From positions 62,001 to 126,000 of the forward strand of contig JBLIOE010000003.1 in NCBI GenBank assembly GCA_047639555.1: DNA of 64,000 nt, given 5' to 3'. The notes under the pieces are model-generated. The model was not told where the DNA came from. It worked only from the letters and a program-made list of their open reading frames with translations, and searched no databases. Each line of letters begins with the position of its first letter. The stretch's first letter is position 1. Positions 35,183 through 43,799 of this stretch are shown here, one piece after another. A program made the translations under genes and the position numbers. This stretch comes from JAJRXC01 sp047639555 (GTDB lineage: Bacteria; Actinomycetota; Acidimicrobiia; Acidimicrobiales; Aldehydirespiratoraceae).

Positions 35183-35941
35183 ACGCACCGCCCGCATCAA
35201 TGCGGGCGGCAACAGGAAACCCCCATCGGGCTCCGGCGCGATCTCGATTTCAGCGAGGACAGCATCGGGGGTGAGCGCCGAGTAGAGGTGCGGAAACCGT
35301 TCAACGGTTCCGGTACCGGCTTCCCAGACCACACCTGCACCCAGTAGATGAGCGTCGACCACGAGCGCAACGAGGTCGTCACGGCCTCGATAAAACTTGT
35401 TGGCTGGGGTCAGCAGTTGATGCAGCGACGAGAGGTGGATGAAGCCGTCTCGCGCCCACTCCCGAGGAAGATACGACCCGCTGCTGCGCTGCGGCTCCCA
35501 CACCTCGTGCTCGGCGAGATGCACAAGTCGAGCCGGCCGAGCGTTCCAGCCCTCGGCGACCTGGGCCACCAAGACTTCGCGCTCATCGTCGCCAAGCGCG
35601 GCCGCCCCGGCCGCCCGCTCCATACAGGCCGCAAGCTCAACATCAGTGAAGCCATGGTGTTCGGCGGCAAGCAGTAACTCATGGCGGAGTCCGTGAGACC
35701 CAGGTGCGAACACCACCCGGAATCCGGCGTCGAACAAGAGACGAATTGGATGGTCAGCGACCTCCGCCACCGACGACAGGCAGACGATGACCGGCAATCC
35801 CGCATCGCGAACCGACGCGGCGGACGGGCCGACCGACACGATCCGCCCCTCGCACACGATGCAGTCGTCGATCAGCGCCTCATCACCCCAGGCGGAGTCG
35901 GCCACGCCGATACCCACGAGCGGGCCGTGGGCCGCGCTCAC
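35165..35941 (-). CDS. Inactive adenosine-deaminase-like domain fused to a DUF952 domain
   Basis: Residues 8-118 follow the C-terminal half of adenosine deaminase (LPVIVCLSSVAEV for LxVCPxSN, HPIRLLFDAGFRVVFAPGS for HPLxxLLxAGVxVTLNTDDP, then RHELLLAAEHHGFTDVEL). The catalytic positions are lost: RIGHG has become RIVSVG and the metal Asp pair has become PGS; the N-terminal HxH half is absent. Residues 139-235 match DUF952 (EVWEPQ, SYLPREW, DGFIHLSSLHQLL, FPHLYSAL). The GTG start overlaps the preceding stop (GTGA). It is the last gene of a three-gene operon. Function unknown; the deaminase part can only be structural or ligand-binding. Confidence 0.75.
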   Translation of the reverse strand: MSAAHGPLVGIGVADSAWGDEALIDDCIVCEGRIVSVGPSAASVRDAGLPVIVCLSSVAEVADHPIRLLFDAGFRVVFAPGSHGLRHELLLAAEHHGFTDVELAACMERAAGAAALGDDEREVLVAQVAEGWNARPARLVHLAEHEVWEPQRSSGSYLPREWARDGFIHLSSLHQLLTPANKFYRGRDDLVALVVDAHLLGAGVVWEAGTGTVERFPHLYSALTPDAVLAEIEIAPEPDGGFLLPPALMRAVRSPLGR

Positions 35942-36624
35942 GACTTACTCAGCGGACCGGAACTCTCCATGAGCTCGGCGAGGCCGGGGTAGGACTCGAT
36001 GGGCGCGAGCTTCCGATCGATGTACATCAGCCCACCCGTAATCGCCACGAACCCGAGCGTGAAGTTCACCCCGAAGCGAAACACCACGAAGAGGTTGACG
36101 CCGCTGTTGTTGAAGAGCCAGATATCCCAGATCGCGGTGAGGATCTCGAACACAACAATGAACATCGTGGCGGTGCCCATGGTCTTGCGATAACGAGGGT
36201 CGGCGACCAGGTCGTCGGCCAGGGGGACCGCTCGCGGAATGATCCACGCCAGAAACGGTTTGCCGGCAAACACGGTGCCCGCGAGCGCAATACCAATCAG
36301 GATCTTCGTGATGAATCCAATCCCGAAATAGACGGCTTCGGAACTCACGCCGAAGTCGACGATCTCCTCGTCCACCATGATCGTCACCATGGAGCGGGCA
36401 ATGAGATAGATGGTGACACCCGGCAGCCAAACACCGATGCCGAGGCCGCGCCGTTTCCGCCCGACCGCGGCTTTGATCGACCACAGAGTGGAGGCGATCA
36501 CCGCCGCCTTGATGTTGACGACGTTGTAGAAGACCAAGAACAACAGGACCGGCATCATCGAGTCGAGGTTGTTCCCGCGTCGAGCAGGGCCCGACGCCTC
36601 GATTTCGGTCTCGGTATCGGTCAC
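35938..36624 (-). CDS. Polytopic membrane protein, VC0807/DUF3159-like
   Basis: This 228-residue membrane protein has about six hydrophobic segments: two near MPVLLFLVFYNVVNIKAAVI and WLPGVTIYLIARSM, then GFITKILIGIALAGTVFAG, and two towards the C-terminus (FIVVFEILTAIWDIWLF, FGVNFTLGFVAITGGL). The pattern resembles the VC0807/intracellular septation A-like group, whose function is unknown. The GTG start at 36624 overlaps the upstream stop (GTGA) and its own stop overlaps the next GTG, so it is the middle gene of a tightly coupled operon. Confidence 0.72.
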   Translation of the reverse strand: MTDTETEIEASGPARRGNNLDSMMPVLLFLVFYNVVNIKAAVIASTLWSIKAAVGRKRRGLGIGVWLPGVTIYLIARSMVTIMVDEEIVDFGVSSEAVYFGIGFITKILIGIALAGTVFAGKPFLAWIIPRAVPLADDLVADPRYRKTMGTATMFIVVFEILTAIWDIWLFNNSGVNLFVVFRFGVNFTLGFVAITGGLMYIDRKLAPIESYPGLAELMESSGPLSKS

Positions 36625-37334
36625 GGGGCGAGAGCAATCCACTCGTCGGCCACGGCACGATCACCAAACAGTTCAAGGCCTTCGACGGAGCGACGACCCC
36701 ACATCGTCAGCAACAAGTCTTCTCCACTCGCCCGCAGCGCGGCATCGCCCTTTGTGTGCTCATGGCGAACAACCACAGACCCATCGGCGATCTCGAGCAT
36801 CAGTTCCCCGTCGCCATCGGTCTGATGAAGATGGAAGGAGCCCGATGGCGGAGTGGCCGGCGTCGCCACGAGTTCGGTGAACAGTTCGTCAATGCCATCA
36901 ATACCAACGGCGCCATCGAGAGGCGAGCGGTCGCCGGCGGCGAGCTCGGCATCAACCCGATGAATGACGCTCTCGTGAAATGCCCGCCGCTGGTAGAACG
37001 CCATCGTCGTCGTGCCGTTCCATGACCACACGGCCTGGCCCGGATCGGCGCCCGCGACGGCAGCGACGATTGCTTCGAGCTGTGCCTCGACAAACGTCCG
37101 GAGGGCCGCATCGTTATCTTTGGGCGCACCGGTGAAGACCGAAAAGTCGGGCGGCTCAGTCGACCCGGCGTCGATGATTGCGGCGAACGCCTGCCATGCC
37201 CCAGCGACGTGACCGAGCAGATCGCGGGCGACCCAACCCGGACACGACGGGACCGCCGCATCAAGATCGATGCTCACTTCGAGGATTCGTCGACCCTCAA
37301 TCGCGAGCATTTCTGCGCGTGCGTGTGCGTCCAT
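36621..37334 (-). CDS. Maleylpyruvate isomerase-type, mycothiol-dependent family protein
   Basis: This 237-residue protein belongs to the DinB-like MDMPI_N family: helix one ends in CPGWVARDLLGHVAG, whose His is a metal ligand, and the later HESVIHRVDAE gives the other ligands. A small C-terminal domain follows (GSFHLHQTDGDGELMLEI). Members use mycothiol as cofactor, consistent with an actinobacterium. The start at 37334 (MDAHARAEML) is preferred over 37364 because the extra residues are not family-like. It heads the operon that ends in the deaminase-like/DUF952 protein. Confidence 0.82.
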   Translation of the reverse strand: MDAHARAEMLAIEGRRILEVSIDLDAAVPSCPGWVARDLLGHVAGAWQAFAAIIDAGSTEPPDFSVFTGAPKDNDAALRTFVEAQLEAIVAAVAGADPGQAVWSWNGTTTMAFYQRRAFHESVIHRVDAELAAGDRSPLDGAVGIDGIDELFTELVATPATPPSGSFHLHQTDGDGELMLEIADGSVVVRHEHTKGDAALRASGEDLLLTMWGRRSVEGLELFGDRAVADEWIALAP

Positions 37335-37396
37335 TTGCCCAGTCTGGCGCAGGCAGACGATCATCGTGCACCAGACAACTCGGGAAACGGAACAAC

Positions 37397-38194
37397 GTGG
37401 GCATCTACGCCATCAGTGGATCAGCATCGGGCATCGGCGCGGCAACACGCCGCAAGCTGGAGAACGCAGGAAACACGGTCATTGGCATCGACCTCCGAGA
37501 CGCCGAGGTGATCGCCGACCTCTCCAGTACAGAAGGTCGAGACGACGCCGTTTCACAAGTCCTCGAACGGTGCGAGGGCACTCTCGACGGGCTTGTCACC
37601 GCCGCTGGTATCGGCCCGCCCCTACGCGGAAACCTCATTGCTCGGGTGAACTACTTTGGGTCCCACGCCCTCCTGGCCGGCCTCCGGCCCGCGCTCGCCG
37701 CCTCCGGCACGGCCCAGGTGGTGCAGGTCGGTTCGAACTCGTCCACCACCACACCAAACCTTCCGTCCGAGTTGATCGAGGCATTCCTCTCCGGCGACGA
37801 AGAGGGCGCGGTTGCCATCGTGGAGACGGTCGATCAACCCTTCGATGGAGCGGTCGCCTACGGCGGCGCGAAGCTCGCGATCTCGCGCTGGTGTCGCCGC
37901 GCCGCCGTCACCGAGGATTGGGTTGGCAACGGCATCACGCTCAACGTGATCGCGCCGGGTCCCGTACAGACGCCCCTGTTCCAGCGCGGCAAGGACGACA
38001 AGGACTTCGGCCCGCTGCTCGAGGGTTTCCCGATTCCGACCGGTGAACCGGCGACCCCGGAACTCATGGCCGACTGGATCATTTTCATGCTTTCGCCCGC
38101 AGCCCGTTTCGCGTGCGGATCGGTGATCTTCGTCGACGGCGGCGCCGACGCGATGATTCGAGCCGACGCCTGGCCCGACACCTCTCACATATAG
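37397..38194 (+). CDS. Short-chain dehydrogenase (3-alpha-hydroxysteroid dehydrogenase-like)
   Basis: This 265-residue SDR starts with GTG and reads GIYAISGSASGIGAATRRKL, with the cofactor loop at once, as in 3-alpha-HSD/carbonyl reductases. It has VTAAGIG, the Ser of QVGSNSST, VAYGGAKLAISRW with Tyr and Lys and VIFVDGGAD. A 40-residue insert between the Ser and the Tyr again suggests the hydroxysteroid subgroup. Upstream ATG-based frames lack family sequence and are rejected. The stop codon lies in the first copy of a 16-bp tandem repeat. Confidence 0.85.
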   Translation: MGIYAISGSASGIGAATRRKLENAGNTVIGIDLRDAEVIADLSSTEGRDDAVSQVLERCEGTLDGLVTAAGIGPPLRGNLIARVNYFGSHALLAGLRPALAASGTAQVVQVGSNSSTTTPNLPSELIEAFLSGDEEGAVAIVETVDQPFDGAVAYGGAKLAISRWCRRAAVTEDWVGNGITLNVIAPGPVQTPLFQRGKDDKDFGPLLEGFPIPTGEPATPELMADWIIFMLSPAARFACGSVIFVDGGADAMIRADAWPDTSHI

Positions 38195-38231
38195 GACGGG
38201 TCACATGTAGGACGGGTCACATGTAGTCCGT
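38186..38231. repeat. 16-bp tandem repeat (nearly three copies) between convergent genes
   Basis: CACATATAGGACGGGT (38186-38201), CACATGTAGGACGGGT (38202-38217) and a partial CACATGTAGTCCGT (38218-38231). Each copy contains TAG, the first being the SDR stop; the last abuts the hemolysin III stop. This looks like replication slippage that added spare stop codons. Confidence 0.8.
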
Positions 38232-38920
38232 CACCAGGCTAGGGAGATGGCCATGGCGGCATGAAGCACCACGGCGAGCACAACGAACACGTGCCAGATC
38301 TCGTGATAGCCAAACGAATCGGTCCACGGGTCAGGCCACCGCGACCCGACCACGAGCGAACCAATTGTGTAGGCCGCGCCGCCGCCCAGCAACAACGCCA
38401 CTTCCCCGACAGAGAGAGCCGAAATCATCCACGGTACGAAGACGACCATCGACCAGCCGAAGGTGAGATAGGCCGCGTTCATCACGCCGGTCGGTGGGTG
38501 GATCGGCGTCCACTCGGCCAAGATCCCAAGGATCGCACCGGTCCATGCCACGACGAGCAGCCAGGCACTCACAGGCCCTTCAAGGCCCAGCATTGCGATC
38601 GGCGTCGCCGTCGTCGCAAACATAAGAAAGATCGCGTTGTGGTCGAGTCGAACCATCAACTCGACGCGTTCGATCGGCCAATCGCGAAGATGCACGATCG
38701 CACTCACACCAAGCATCGACGTATTGCCGATCGACAAGATCACCATCGCCAGGGTGGCGCGTTGTCCATCGGCGCCTACGACCAGCACCACACCAGCGAG
38801 AACCGACGCGACTGCGGCCCACCGGTGGAGCACGCCACGAAAGCGAGGCCGGGGTCGACGCAGCAAGCGGCGGGCGGAGGCCGAGAGGTGTTCGGCCCTC
38901 GGATCGTCTAGCAGTTGCAC
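38231..38920 (-). CDS. Hemolysin III/PAQR-family membrane protein
   Basis: This 229-residue protein has seven hydrophobic segments and the family's conserved zinc-site residues: SAIVHL in an early helix, LDHNAIFLM, and the C-terminal GYHEIWHVFVVLAVVLHA. Members are PAQR-like membrane hydrolases or receptors in bacteria (YqfA/HlyIII). A GTG at 38920, with TATCCT 7 nt upstream, is chosen over the longer start at 38974, whose added residues are basic and unlike the family. It diverges from the MFS gene; the -10 boxes lie within 60 bases of each other. Confidence 0.83.
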   Translation of the reverse strand: MQLLDDPRAEHLSASARRLLRRPRPRFRGVLHRWAAVASVLAGVVLVVGADGQRATLAMVILSIGNTSMLGVSAIVHLRDWPIERVELMVRLDHNAIFLMFATTATPIAMLGLEGPVSAWLLVVAWTGAILGILAEWTPIHPPTGVMNAAYLTFGWSMVVFVPWMISALSVGEVALLLGGGAAYTIGSLVVGSRWPDPWTDSFGYHEIWHVFVVLAVVLHAAMAISLAW

Positions 38921-38979
38921 GCCGAGAAGGATACGCGACGACGCGCGCCATGAGCGAGCCAGGCGTACGATCACCAGCC

Positions 38980-40497
38980 GTGAGCCGTCGTCGCACCATC
39001 GTCGAGGAGATCGTCTGTGACGACGCGACCCTCGCCGACCTTCGCACCCCCCGCGCCGACATCGTCGCGGAAGTAGCGCACGGCGACGACCGGTTCACCC
39101 TCGCCGGTGGCCCGTTCCGAGAGTACGAGCGCTCGATCGAGGTTCGCCGCACTGATGACGGTTGGGCCGCGGAGCAAACTACGAATTATCGGCTCGCGAT
39201 CCCGGTGTGGGGTTGGCTCTTCGGCATCGTTATCCGACGGGCGTTGAAGCGCCGCCGCGACACCTACGGCTACTGGTGGGCGCCCCCCGACCGCCTCGAT
39301 GCGCAAGCCGCCCGAGTGCTGGGCCTCCTCGCCGCCGTACAGATCATCGACGGATACCTCGGCACTGTCCTCACGCAAACACTCACGTTCGCCACCGACG
39401 AATTCGGTCACGGAAATGAAGCCCAAGGATGGGTGCTCGGCATCGTGCGGGTGGGCGTCCTCTTCAGCCTGGTCGCGGTGACGCTGGCCGACCGCCGCGG
39501 CCGCAGAGCAATGCTGGTGGCCGTCGGCGTCGGTAGTTGTGTGTTCACGTTCTTGGGCGGCCTCGCTCCCGACATCTGGACGCTGGGCGGCACCCAGCTG
39601 ATCGCCCGAGGGCTGTCCACCGCGATGGGGATCCTCATCGCGATCATCGCCGTCGAGGAGATGCCGAGCCGCAGTCGGGCCTGGGCTGCCTCGGTGCTCG
39701 TCATGAGCGCGGGGCTCGGCGCGGGCATGGCCGTATGGGTTCTTCCCCTCGCCGATCTCGACGTTCGGGGCTGGCGAGCGATCTACCTCATCGCGGGACT
39801 GGGCACGATTGTTGTCCTCTGGGTTGGTCGACGGTTGCCGGAGACGACGCGGTTCACCGAAGCCCGCGACGCGCCACCACCCGCACCGACAGAGGAAGAA
39901 CGGGCCCGCCGACGCGGTCGAATGATTCTCCTCGGCGTCTCCGCCTTCCTGGCGGCGATGTACTTCGCTCCCGCATCGAGCTTCCAGAACGACTTCTTGA
40001 AGGACGAACGGGGTTTCGACGCCACGCTCATCACAGTCTTCACCGTCCTGACATCGACCCCTTCGGGAATCGGTGTCCTCGTCGGCGGCTATCTCTCGGA
40101 GGCCCACGGCCGTAAACGCATCGGCGCGATCGGCCTCACCGCCGGAACACTTCTCTCCGCAACGGCGTACTTCGTGGACGGACCCACGCTCTGGCTCACC
40201 ACCTTCTTCGGGCTCATCATCGGCGGCATCGCTGTCCCCGCCCTCGCCGTCTTCGGGCCTGAACTCTTCGGCACCCATGACCGAGGCCGGGCCAACGGCA
40301 TCATCGTCACGCTCGGTGTGGCGGGCAGTGCGATCGGTCTGATCTTTGTTGGCTTGGTTTCCGAGCAGATGGGAGAAATCGGCCCCGCCGTCGCCATCCT
40401 CGCCGCGGGCCCATTGATTGTCGCTTGGCTCGTTCTACGTCGATATCCCGAAACCGCGGGTCTTGAACTCGAGGAGATCAACCCAGAGGACCGCTGA
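38980..40497 (+). CDS. MFS transporter with an N-terminal cytoplasmic extension
   Basis: About 105 residues of charged sequence (IVEEIVCDDATLADLRT, EYERSIEVRRTDDGWAAEQ) precede an MFS core with about 12 helices and the loop ADRRGRRAMLVAVG. The extension looks like a small soluble beta domain and ends with WGWLFGIVIRRALKRRRDTYGYWWAPP, so it may form a regulatory head. Total about 505 residues. GTG at 38980, with TACGAT 8 nt upstream, is preferred; ATG at 38950 would add ten residues. Substrate unknown. Confidence 0.8.
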   Translation: MSRRRTIVEEIVCDDATLADLRTPRADIVAEVAHGDDRFTLAGGPFREYERSIEVRRTDDGWAAEQTTNYRLAIPVWGWLFGIVIRRALKRRRDTYGYWWAPPDRLDAQAARVLGLLAAVQIIDGYLGTVLTQTLTFATDEFGHGNEAQGWVLGIVRVGVLFSLVAVTLADRRGRRAMLVAVGVGSCVFTFLGGLAPDIWTLGGTQLIARGLSTAMGILIAIIAVEEMPSRSRAWAASVLVMSAGLGAGMAVWVLPLADLDVRGWRAIYLIAGLGTIVVLWVGRRLPETTRFTEARDAPPPAPTEEERARRRGRMILLGVSAFLAAMYFAPASSFQNDFLKDERGFDATLITVFTVLTSTPSGIGVLVGGYLSEAHGRKRIGAIGLTAGTLLSATAYFVDGPTLWLTTFFGLIIGGIAVPALAVFGPELFGTHDRGRANGIIVTLGVAGSAIGLIFVGLVSEQMGEIGPAVAILAAGPLIVAWLVLRRYPETAGLELEEINPEDR

Positions 40498-40514
40498 GAG
40501 GTACCGTCATGGCG

Positions 40515-41363
40515 ATGGATCGACGAGCCTTTCTCCTCGGTGCCAGCGCGCTCGGTGTCGCCGCGTGCGCCGCACCTGAACGCGACCTACTCGAGCCTTA
40601 CGAGGGACTCGATGTTCCGCTCCAGCCCGGTGTCACCGGCGCCCCTGGAGCGACCGTCGAAGCCATCCCCGACTCAGTGGCCACCACCGGCACGCGACCA
40701 ATCACGCCGATGCAGGCGCTGATCGACAGTGTCGAACCGGCCGACGACCGCGTTGGCCTGTCGTTCGTGGCGCTCGCTCGACCAGGAGTGACGTCGATTG
40801 ATGTTGCCGAGACACCCGGCGGGCCGACGGCATGGACGTTCTCGAACCCGATCGAGTCCGGCGACCACCTCCGCTTTCTCGTCGAGGACTATGACGGCGG
40901 CGACTTCTACCGGGTCCTGATCCCCACACGACCCAACGGCAGTTTCGGCTGGATCCGGCAGGGCGATGTCAACCTGCTGCGCCACAATCACCGCATTGAC
41001 GTGAACCTCGACGAATTCCGACTCACCCTCTTCTCCCACGATCAGGTGATCTTCGAAACGACCGTCGGCGTCGCCCGCGACAACGCACCCACGCCACTCG
41101 GCGTCTACTACACGACCGAACTTCTCAAGCCGGTCACGCCGAACAGCGTTTATGGCGCTTTTGCGTATGGCCTCTCCGGCTTTTCGGACACATTCGTCAC
41201 CTTCAACGGCGGCCCGGGGCAGCTCGGAATCCACGGCACCAACGATCCCGAGACTCTCGGCACCAATGTGTCGGCCGGATGTATTCGGCTACACAACGAC
41301 GACATCACCCGGATGGTCGACGAATTTAAGGTGTCGCCCGGCGTCCCCGTCGAGATGATTTGA
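40515..41363 (+). CDS. Tat-exported L,D-transpeptidase (YkuD) lipoprotein
   Basis: The protein begins MDRRAFLLGASALGVAAC, a twin-arginine and lipobox signal. An SH3-like middle domain (RPNGSFGWIRQGDVNLL) is followed by the YkuD domain with HGTNDPETLGTNVSAGCIRLH: the His and the nucleophile Cys are both present. It should cross-link peptidoglycan stems (3-3 links) or attach proteins outside the membrane. Of the two ATGs at 40509 and 40515 the second has TACCGT 7 nt upstream. Its 3' end overlaps the convergent wecA gene by 38 bases. Confidence 0.87.
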   Translation: MDRRAFLLGASALGVAACAAPERDLLEPYEGLDVPLQPGVTGAPGATVEAIPDSVATTGTRPITPMQALIDSVEPADDRVGLSFVALARPGVTSIDVAETPGGPTAWTFSNPIESGDHLRFLVEDYDGGDFYRVLIPTRPNGSFGWIRQGDVNLLRHNHRIDVNLDEFRLTLFSHDQVIFETTVGVARDNAPTPLGVYYTTELLKPVTPNSVYGAFAYGLSGFSDTFVTFNGGPGQLGIHGTNDPETLGTNVSAGCIRLHNDDITRMVDEFKVSPGVPVEMI

Positions 41364-42489
41364 CCCGGCCGTTGAGCGCCTCGATCGCGTCGAGCTCTGC
41401 TTCATCGACTTCGGCGACCGCCCCCCGCCAGCGGGGATGAAACATCGAGAAAAGCCCGAGGAGAAGCGCGGCCACACCGATTGGCACGAACGCGTCGCCC
41501 TCGCCGGTATAGGTCGGGTAGAGCACAAACGCCGAAAGCAACGCGGTCCAGAGCCAGAGGATCAACACCGATCGTCGGTGTCCGTGGCCGAGGCGCATCA
41601 GTCGGTGGTGCAGGTGATCCTTGTCGGCGCCCGCGACGGCGGTGCGCTTGACGGCCCGGCGGGCAATCGCGAAGAGAGTGTCGAAGACCGGCACGCCAAG
41701 AATCACCAACGGGATGAAGATCGGCGCAAAGAAGAAGAAGGCTTGCCCGGAGAACTCCGCCGTCGTTCGGCCGCCCACGGACATGGTCGACGCCGCCATG
41801 AGCAGTCCGAGAAGCAGCGCGCCGCCGTCGCCCATAAAGATCCGGGCCGGGTGGACATTGTGCGGGAGAAAGCCGACGCAGACGCCGAGGGTGATGCAGG
41901 ACCACAACGCACCAGGGTTGTTCGGATCGAGCAGTCCCTCATTCCCCAGCTGGAGCGCGTAGAGCAGAAACGTGGCTGACGCGATCGCCACGATGCCACC
42001 GGCCAGACCATCGAGCCCGTCGATCAGGTTGACCACATTCGCCATACCAACCACCCAGACCACGGTGACAAGGGCGGACCAGTCAGCCGATAAGAAGAGG
42101 AGATCGAAGAACGGCACCCGGAAAAACAGAATCGACACGCCGGTGAGCGACATGACGGAGCCCGCTAACACCATTCCGGCGATCTTGGCCGGCGCAGATA
42201 TCTCGCGAACATCGTCGATGAACCCGACGCTCCAGATGATGCCCGCCGCGACGAGCACACCAAGCATCTCGGTGCGCGCCGCCATCACGCCGGAGAACTC
42301 GTCGAGGAACGACGCCGCGATGAACGCGCCAATGAGCCCCACCATCATCGCCGCTCCCCCGCCACGTGGCGTGGGGACGAGATGGACGTGGCGTTCGTCG
42401 GGAGCAGCGATCGCGCCGATACGAATCGACAGTCGCCGTACAATTGGGACCGCGAAGAACGTCACCAGCGCCGCAGTGGCGCCGACCAC
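41326..42489 (-). CDS. wecA: Undecaprenyl-phosphate GlcNAc-1-phosphate transferase (WecA/TagO-type)
   Basis: This 387-residue enzyme of the MraY/WecA family has about 11 membrane helices, the catalytic DDVREI, NLIDGLDGLAGG and the cytosolic HLHHRLMRLGHG loop that marks the WecA/TagO branch. It starts arabinogalactan, teichoic-type or O-antigen glycan assembly on undecaprenyl phosphate. The GTG at 42489 cuts into the first helix; in-frame LPALSAYLV continues upstream to a CTG at 42513, just after the glyA stop, so a CTG start is possible here too. In mycobacteria the homologue also lies between tsaC and the atp genes. Confidence 0.87.
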   Translation of the reverse strand: MVGATAALVTFFAVPIVRRLSIRIGAIAAPDERHVHLVPTPRGGGAAMMVGLIGAFIAASFLDEFSGVMAARTEMLGVLVAAGIIWSVGFIDDVREISAPAKIAGMVLAGSVMSLTGVSILFFRVPFFDLLFLSADWSALVTVVWVVGMANVVNLIDGLDGLAGGIVAIASATFLLYALQLGNEGLLDPNNPGALWSCITLGVCVGFLPHNVHPARIFMGDGGALLLGLLMAASTMSVGGRTTAEFSGQAFFFFAPIFIPLVILGVPVFDTLFAIARRAVKRTAVAGADKDHLHHRLMRLGHGHRRSVLILWLWTALLSAFVLYPTYTGEGDAFVPIGVAALLLGLFSMFHPRWRGAVAEVDEAELDAIEALNGRVKSSRRGRRATP

Positions 42490-42516
42490 GAGGTAGGCGG
42501 AGAGTGCGGGCAGCCG

Positions 42517-43770
42517 TCAGGCTCCGAGTTCGGGATACGGCGGGAATGCGCTGCACAGCGTGGCCGCGTCGGCCTTCACTGCCGCAACCGCCGCCGCATC
42601 GTTGCGGTCACGTAGCGCCCGAGCGATGAGCTCGGCAATCGTGGCCATATCCGCCGGGCCCATGCCCTGGGTGGTCACGGCCGGTGTACCGATTCGGACG
42701 CCAGAGGTGACAAAGGGCGAACGAGGATCGTCGGGGACGGTGTTCTTGTTCAGGCTGACGCCGGCGTCGTCGAGAACGGCCTGCGCTTCCTTCCCGGTGA
42801 GGTCCTCATCGAAGCTACGGAGATCCACCAGAAGAAGATGGTTGTCCGTGCCGCCGCTGACGAGGCGGAAACCGTGGCTGGCGAGGGCCTCGGCGAGCGC
42901 CTGGGCATTGGCCACGATCGCGGCGGCATAGTCGCTGAATTCCGGGGTGGCGGCTTCACCGAACGCGATGGCCTTCGCCGCGATGACATGTTCGAGCGGT
43001 CCGCCCTGGATCCCCGGGAAGATGGCCTTGTCGATCTTGGCGCCGAACTCTTCACGACTGAGGATGCAACCACCACGAGGACCGCGAAGGGTCTTGTGCG
43101 TGGTGAACGTCATGATGTCGGCCTGCGGCAACGGATTCGGATGCTGACCACCCGCGATGAGTCCGGCAATATGGGCGGCATCAAACATGAGCAGTGCGCC
43201 GACCTCGTCGGCGATCTCGCGTAACGGCGTGGGATCGATGATGCGCGGGTACGCCGTGGCGCCCGCAACGATCATCTTCGGCTTCGCCGCATGGGCCTTG
43301 GCCCGCATGTCTTCGTAATCAATACGTTCGTCGCTCGCCGTGACGCCGTACGACACGAAGTCGTAGAGCATGCCCGAGAAGTTGACGGGCGAGCCATGGG
43401 TCAGGTGGCCGCCGTGATCGAGGCTCATACCGAGAACAGTGTCACCGGGCTCGAGCAGTGCTTGGTAGACGGCCATGTTGGCGACAGCACCCGCGTGGGG
43501 CTGCACATTCGCGTGCTCGGCACCGAAGAGGGCACATACCCGACGACGAGCCTCGTCTTCGATCTCGTCGACGACCATGTTGCCGCCGTAGTACCGCTTG
43601 CCCGGGTACCCCTCGCTGTACTTGTTCGTGAGCACGGAACCAGTCGCGGCCATCACCGCAGGAGACGCAAAGTTCTCCGACGCGATCAGCTGCACCGTCG
43701 TGTTCTGGCGCGTCTCTTCCTGCGTAATGAGGTCGAGAACAGGGTCGTTTTCAGCAGAGGGCCACGGCAT
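42517..43770 (-). CDS. glyA: Serine hydroxymethyltransferase
   Basis: This 417-residue PLP enzyme converts serine and tetrahydrofolate to glycine and methylene-tetrahydrofolate. It has TVQLIASENFASPAV at the start, the YYGG...GAEHANVQPHAGA substrate region, and the PLP lysine in TFTTHKTLRGPRGG. Length is normal. The ATG at 43770 (MPWPSAEND) has TACGCT 7 nt upstream, and is preferred over 43791. The stop is 3 bases before a possible CTG start of wecA. Confidence 0.94.
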   Translation of the reverse strand: MPWPSAENDPVLDLITQEETRQNTTVQLIASENFASPAVMAATGSVLTNKYSEGYPGKRYYGGNMVVDEIEDEARRRVCALFGAEHANVQPHAGAVANMAVYQALLEPGDTVLGMSLDHGGHLTHGSPVNFSGMLYDFVSYGVTASDERIDYEDMRAKAHAAKPKMIVAGATAYPRIIDPTPLREIADEVGALLMFDAAHIAGLIAGGQHPNPLPQADIMTFTTHKTLRGPRGGCILSREEFGAKIDKAIFPGIQGGPLEHVIAAKAIAFGEAATPEFSDYAAAIVANAQALAEALASHGFRLVSGGTDNHLLLVDLRSFDEDLTGKEAQAVLDDAGVSLNKNTVPDDPRSPFVTSGVRIGTPAVTTQGMGPADMATIAELIARALRDRNDAAAVAAVKADAATLCSAFPPYPELGA

Positions 43771-43799
43771 ACGGCGCAGCGTACTCCCCACGAGAACGG

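Noticed and set aside
38971..40278. 435-residue minus-strand frame across the MFS gene
   Set aside because: His/Gly/Glu-rich antisense shadow; the plus-strand frame has clear transporter helices.
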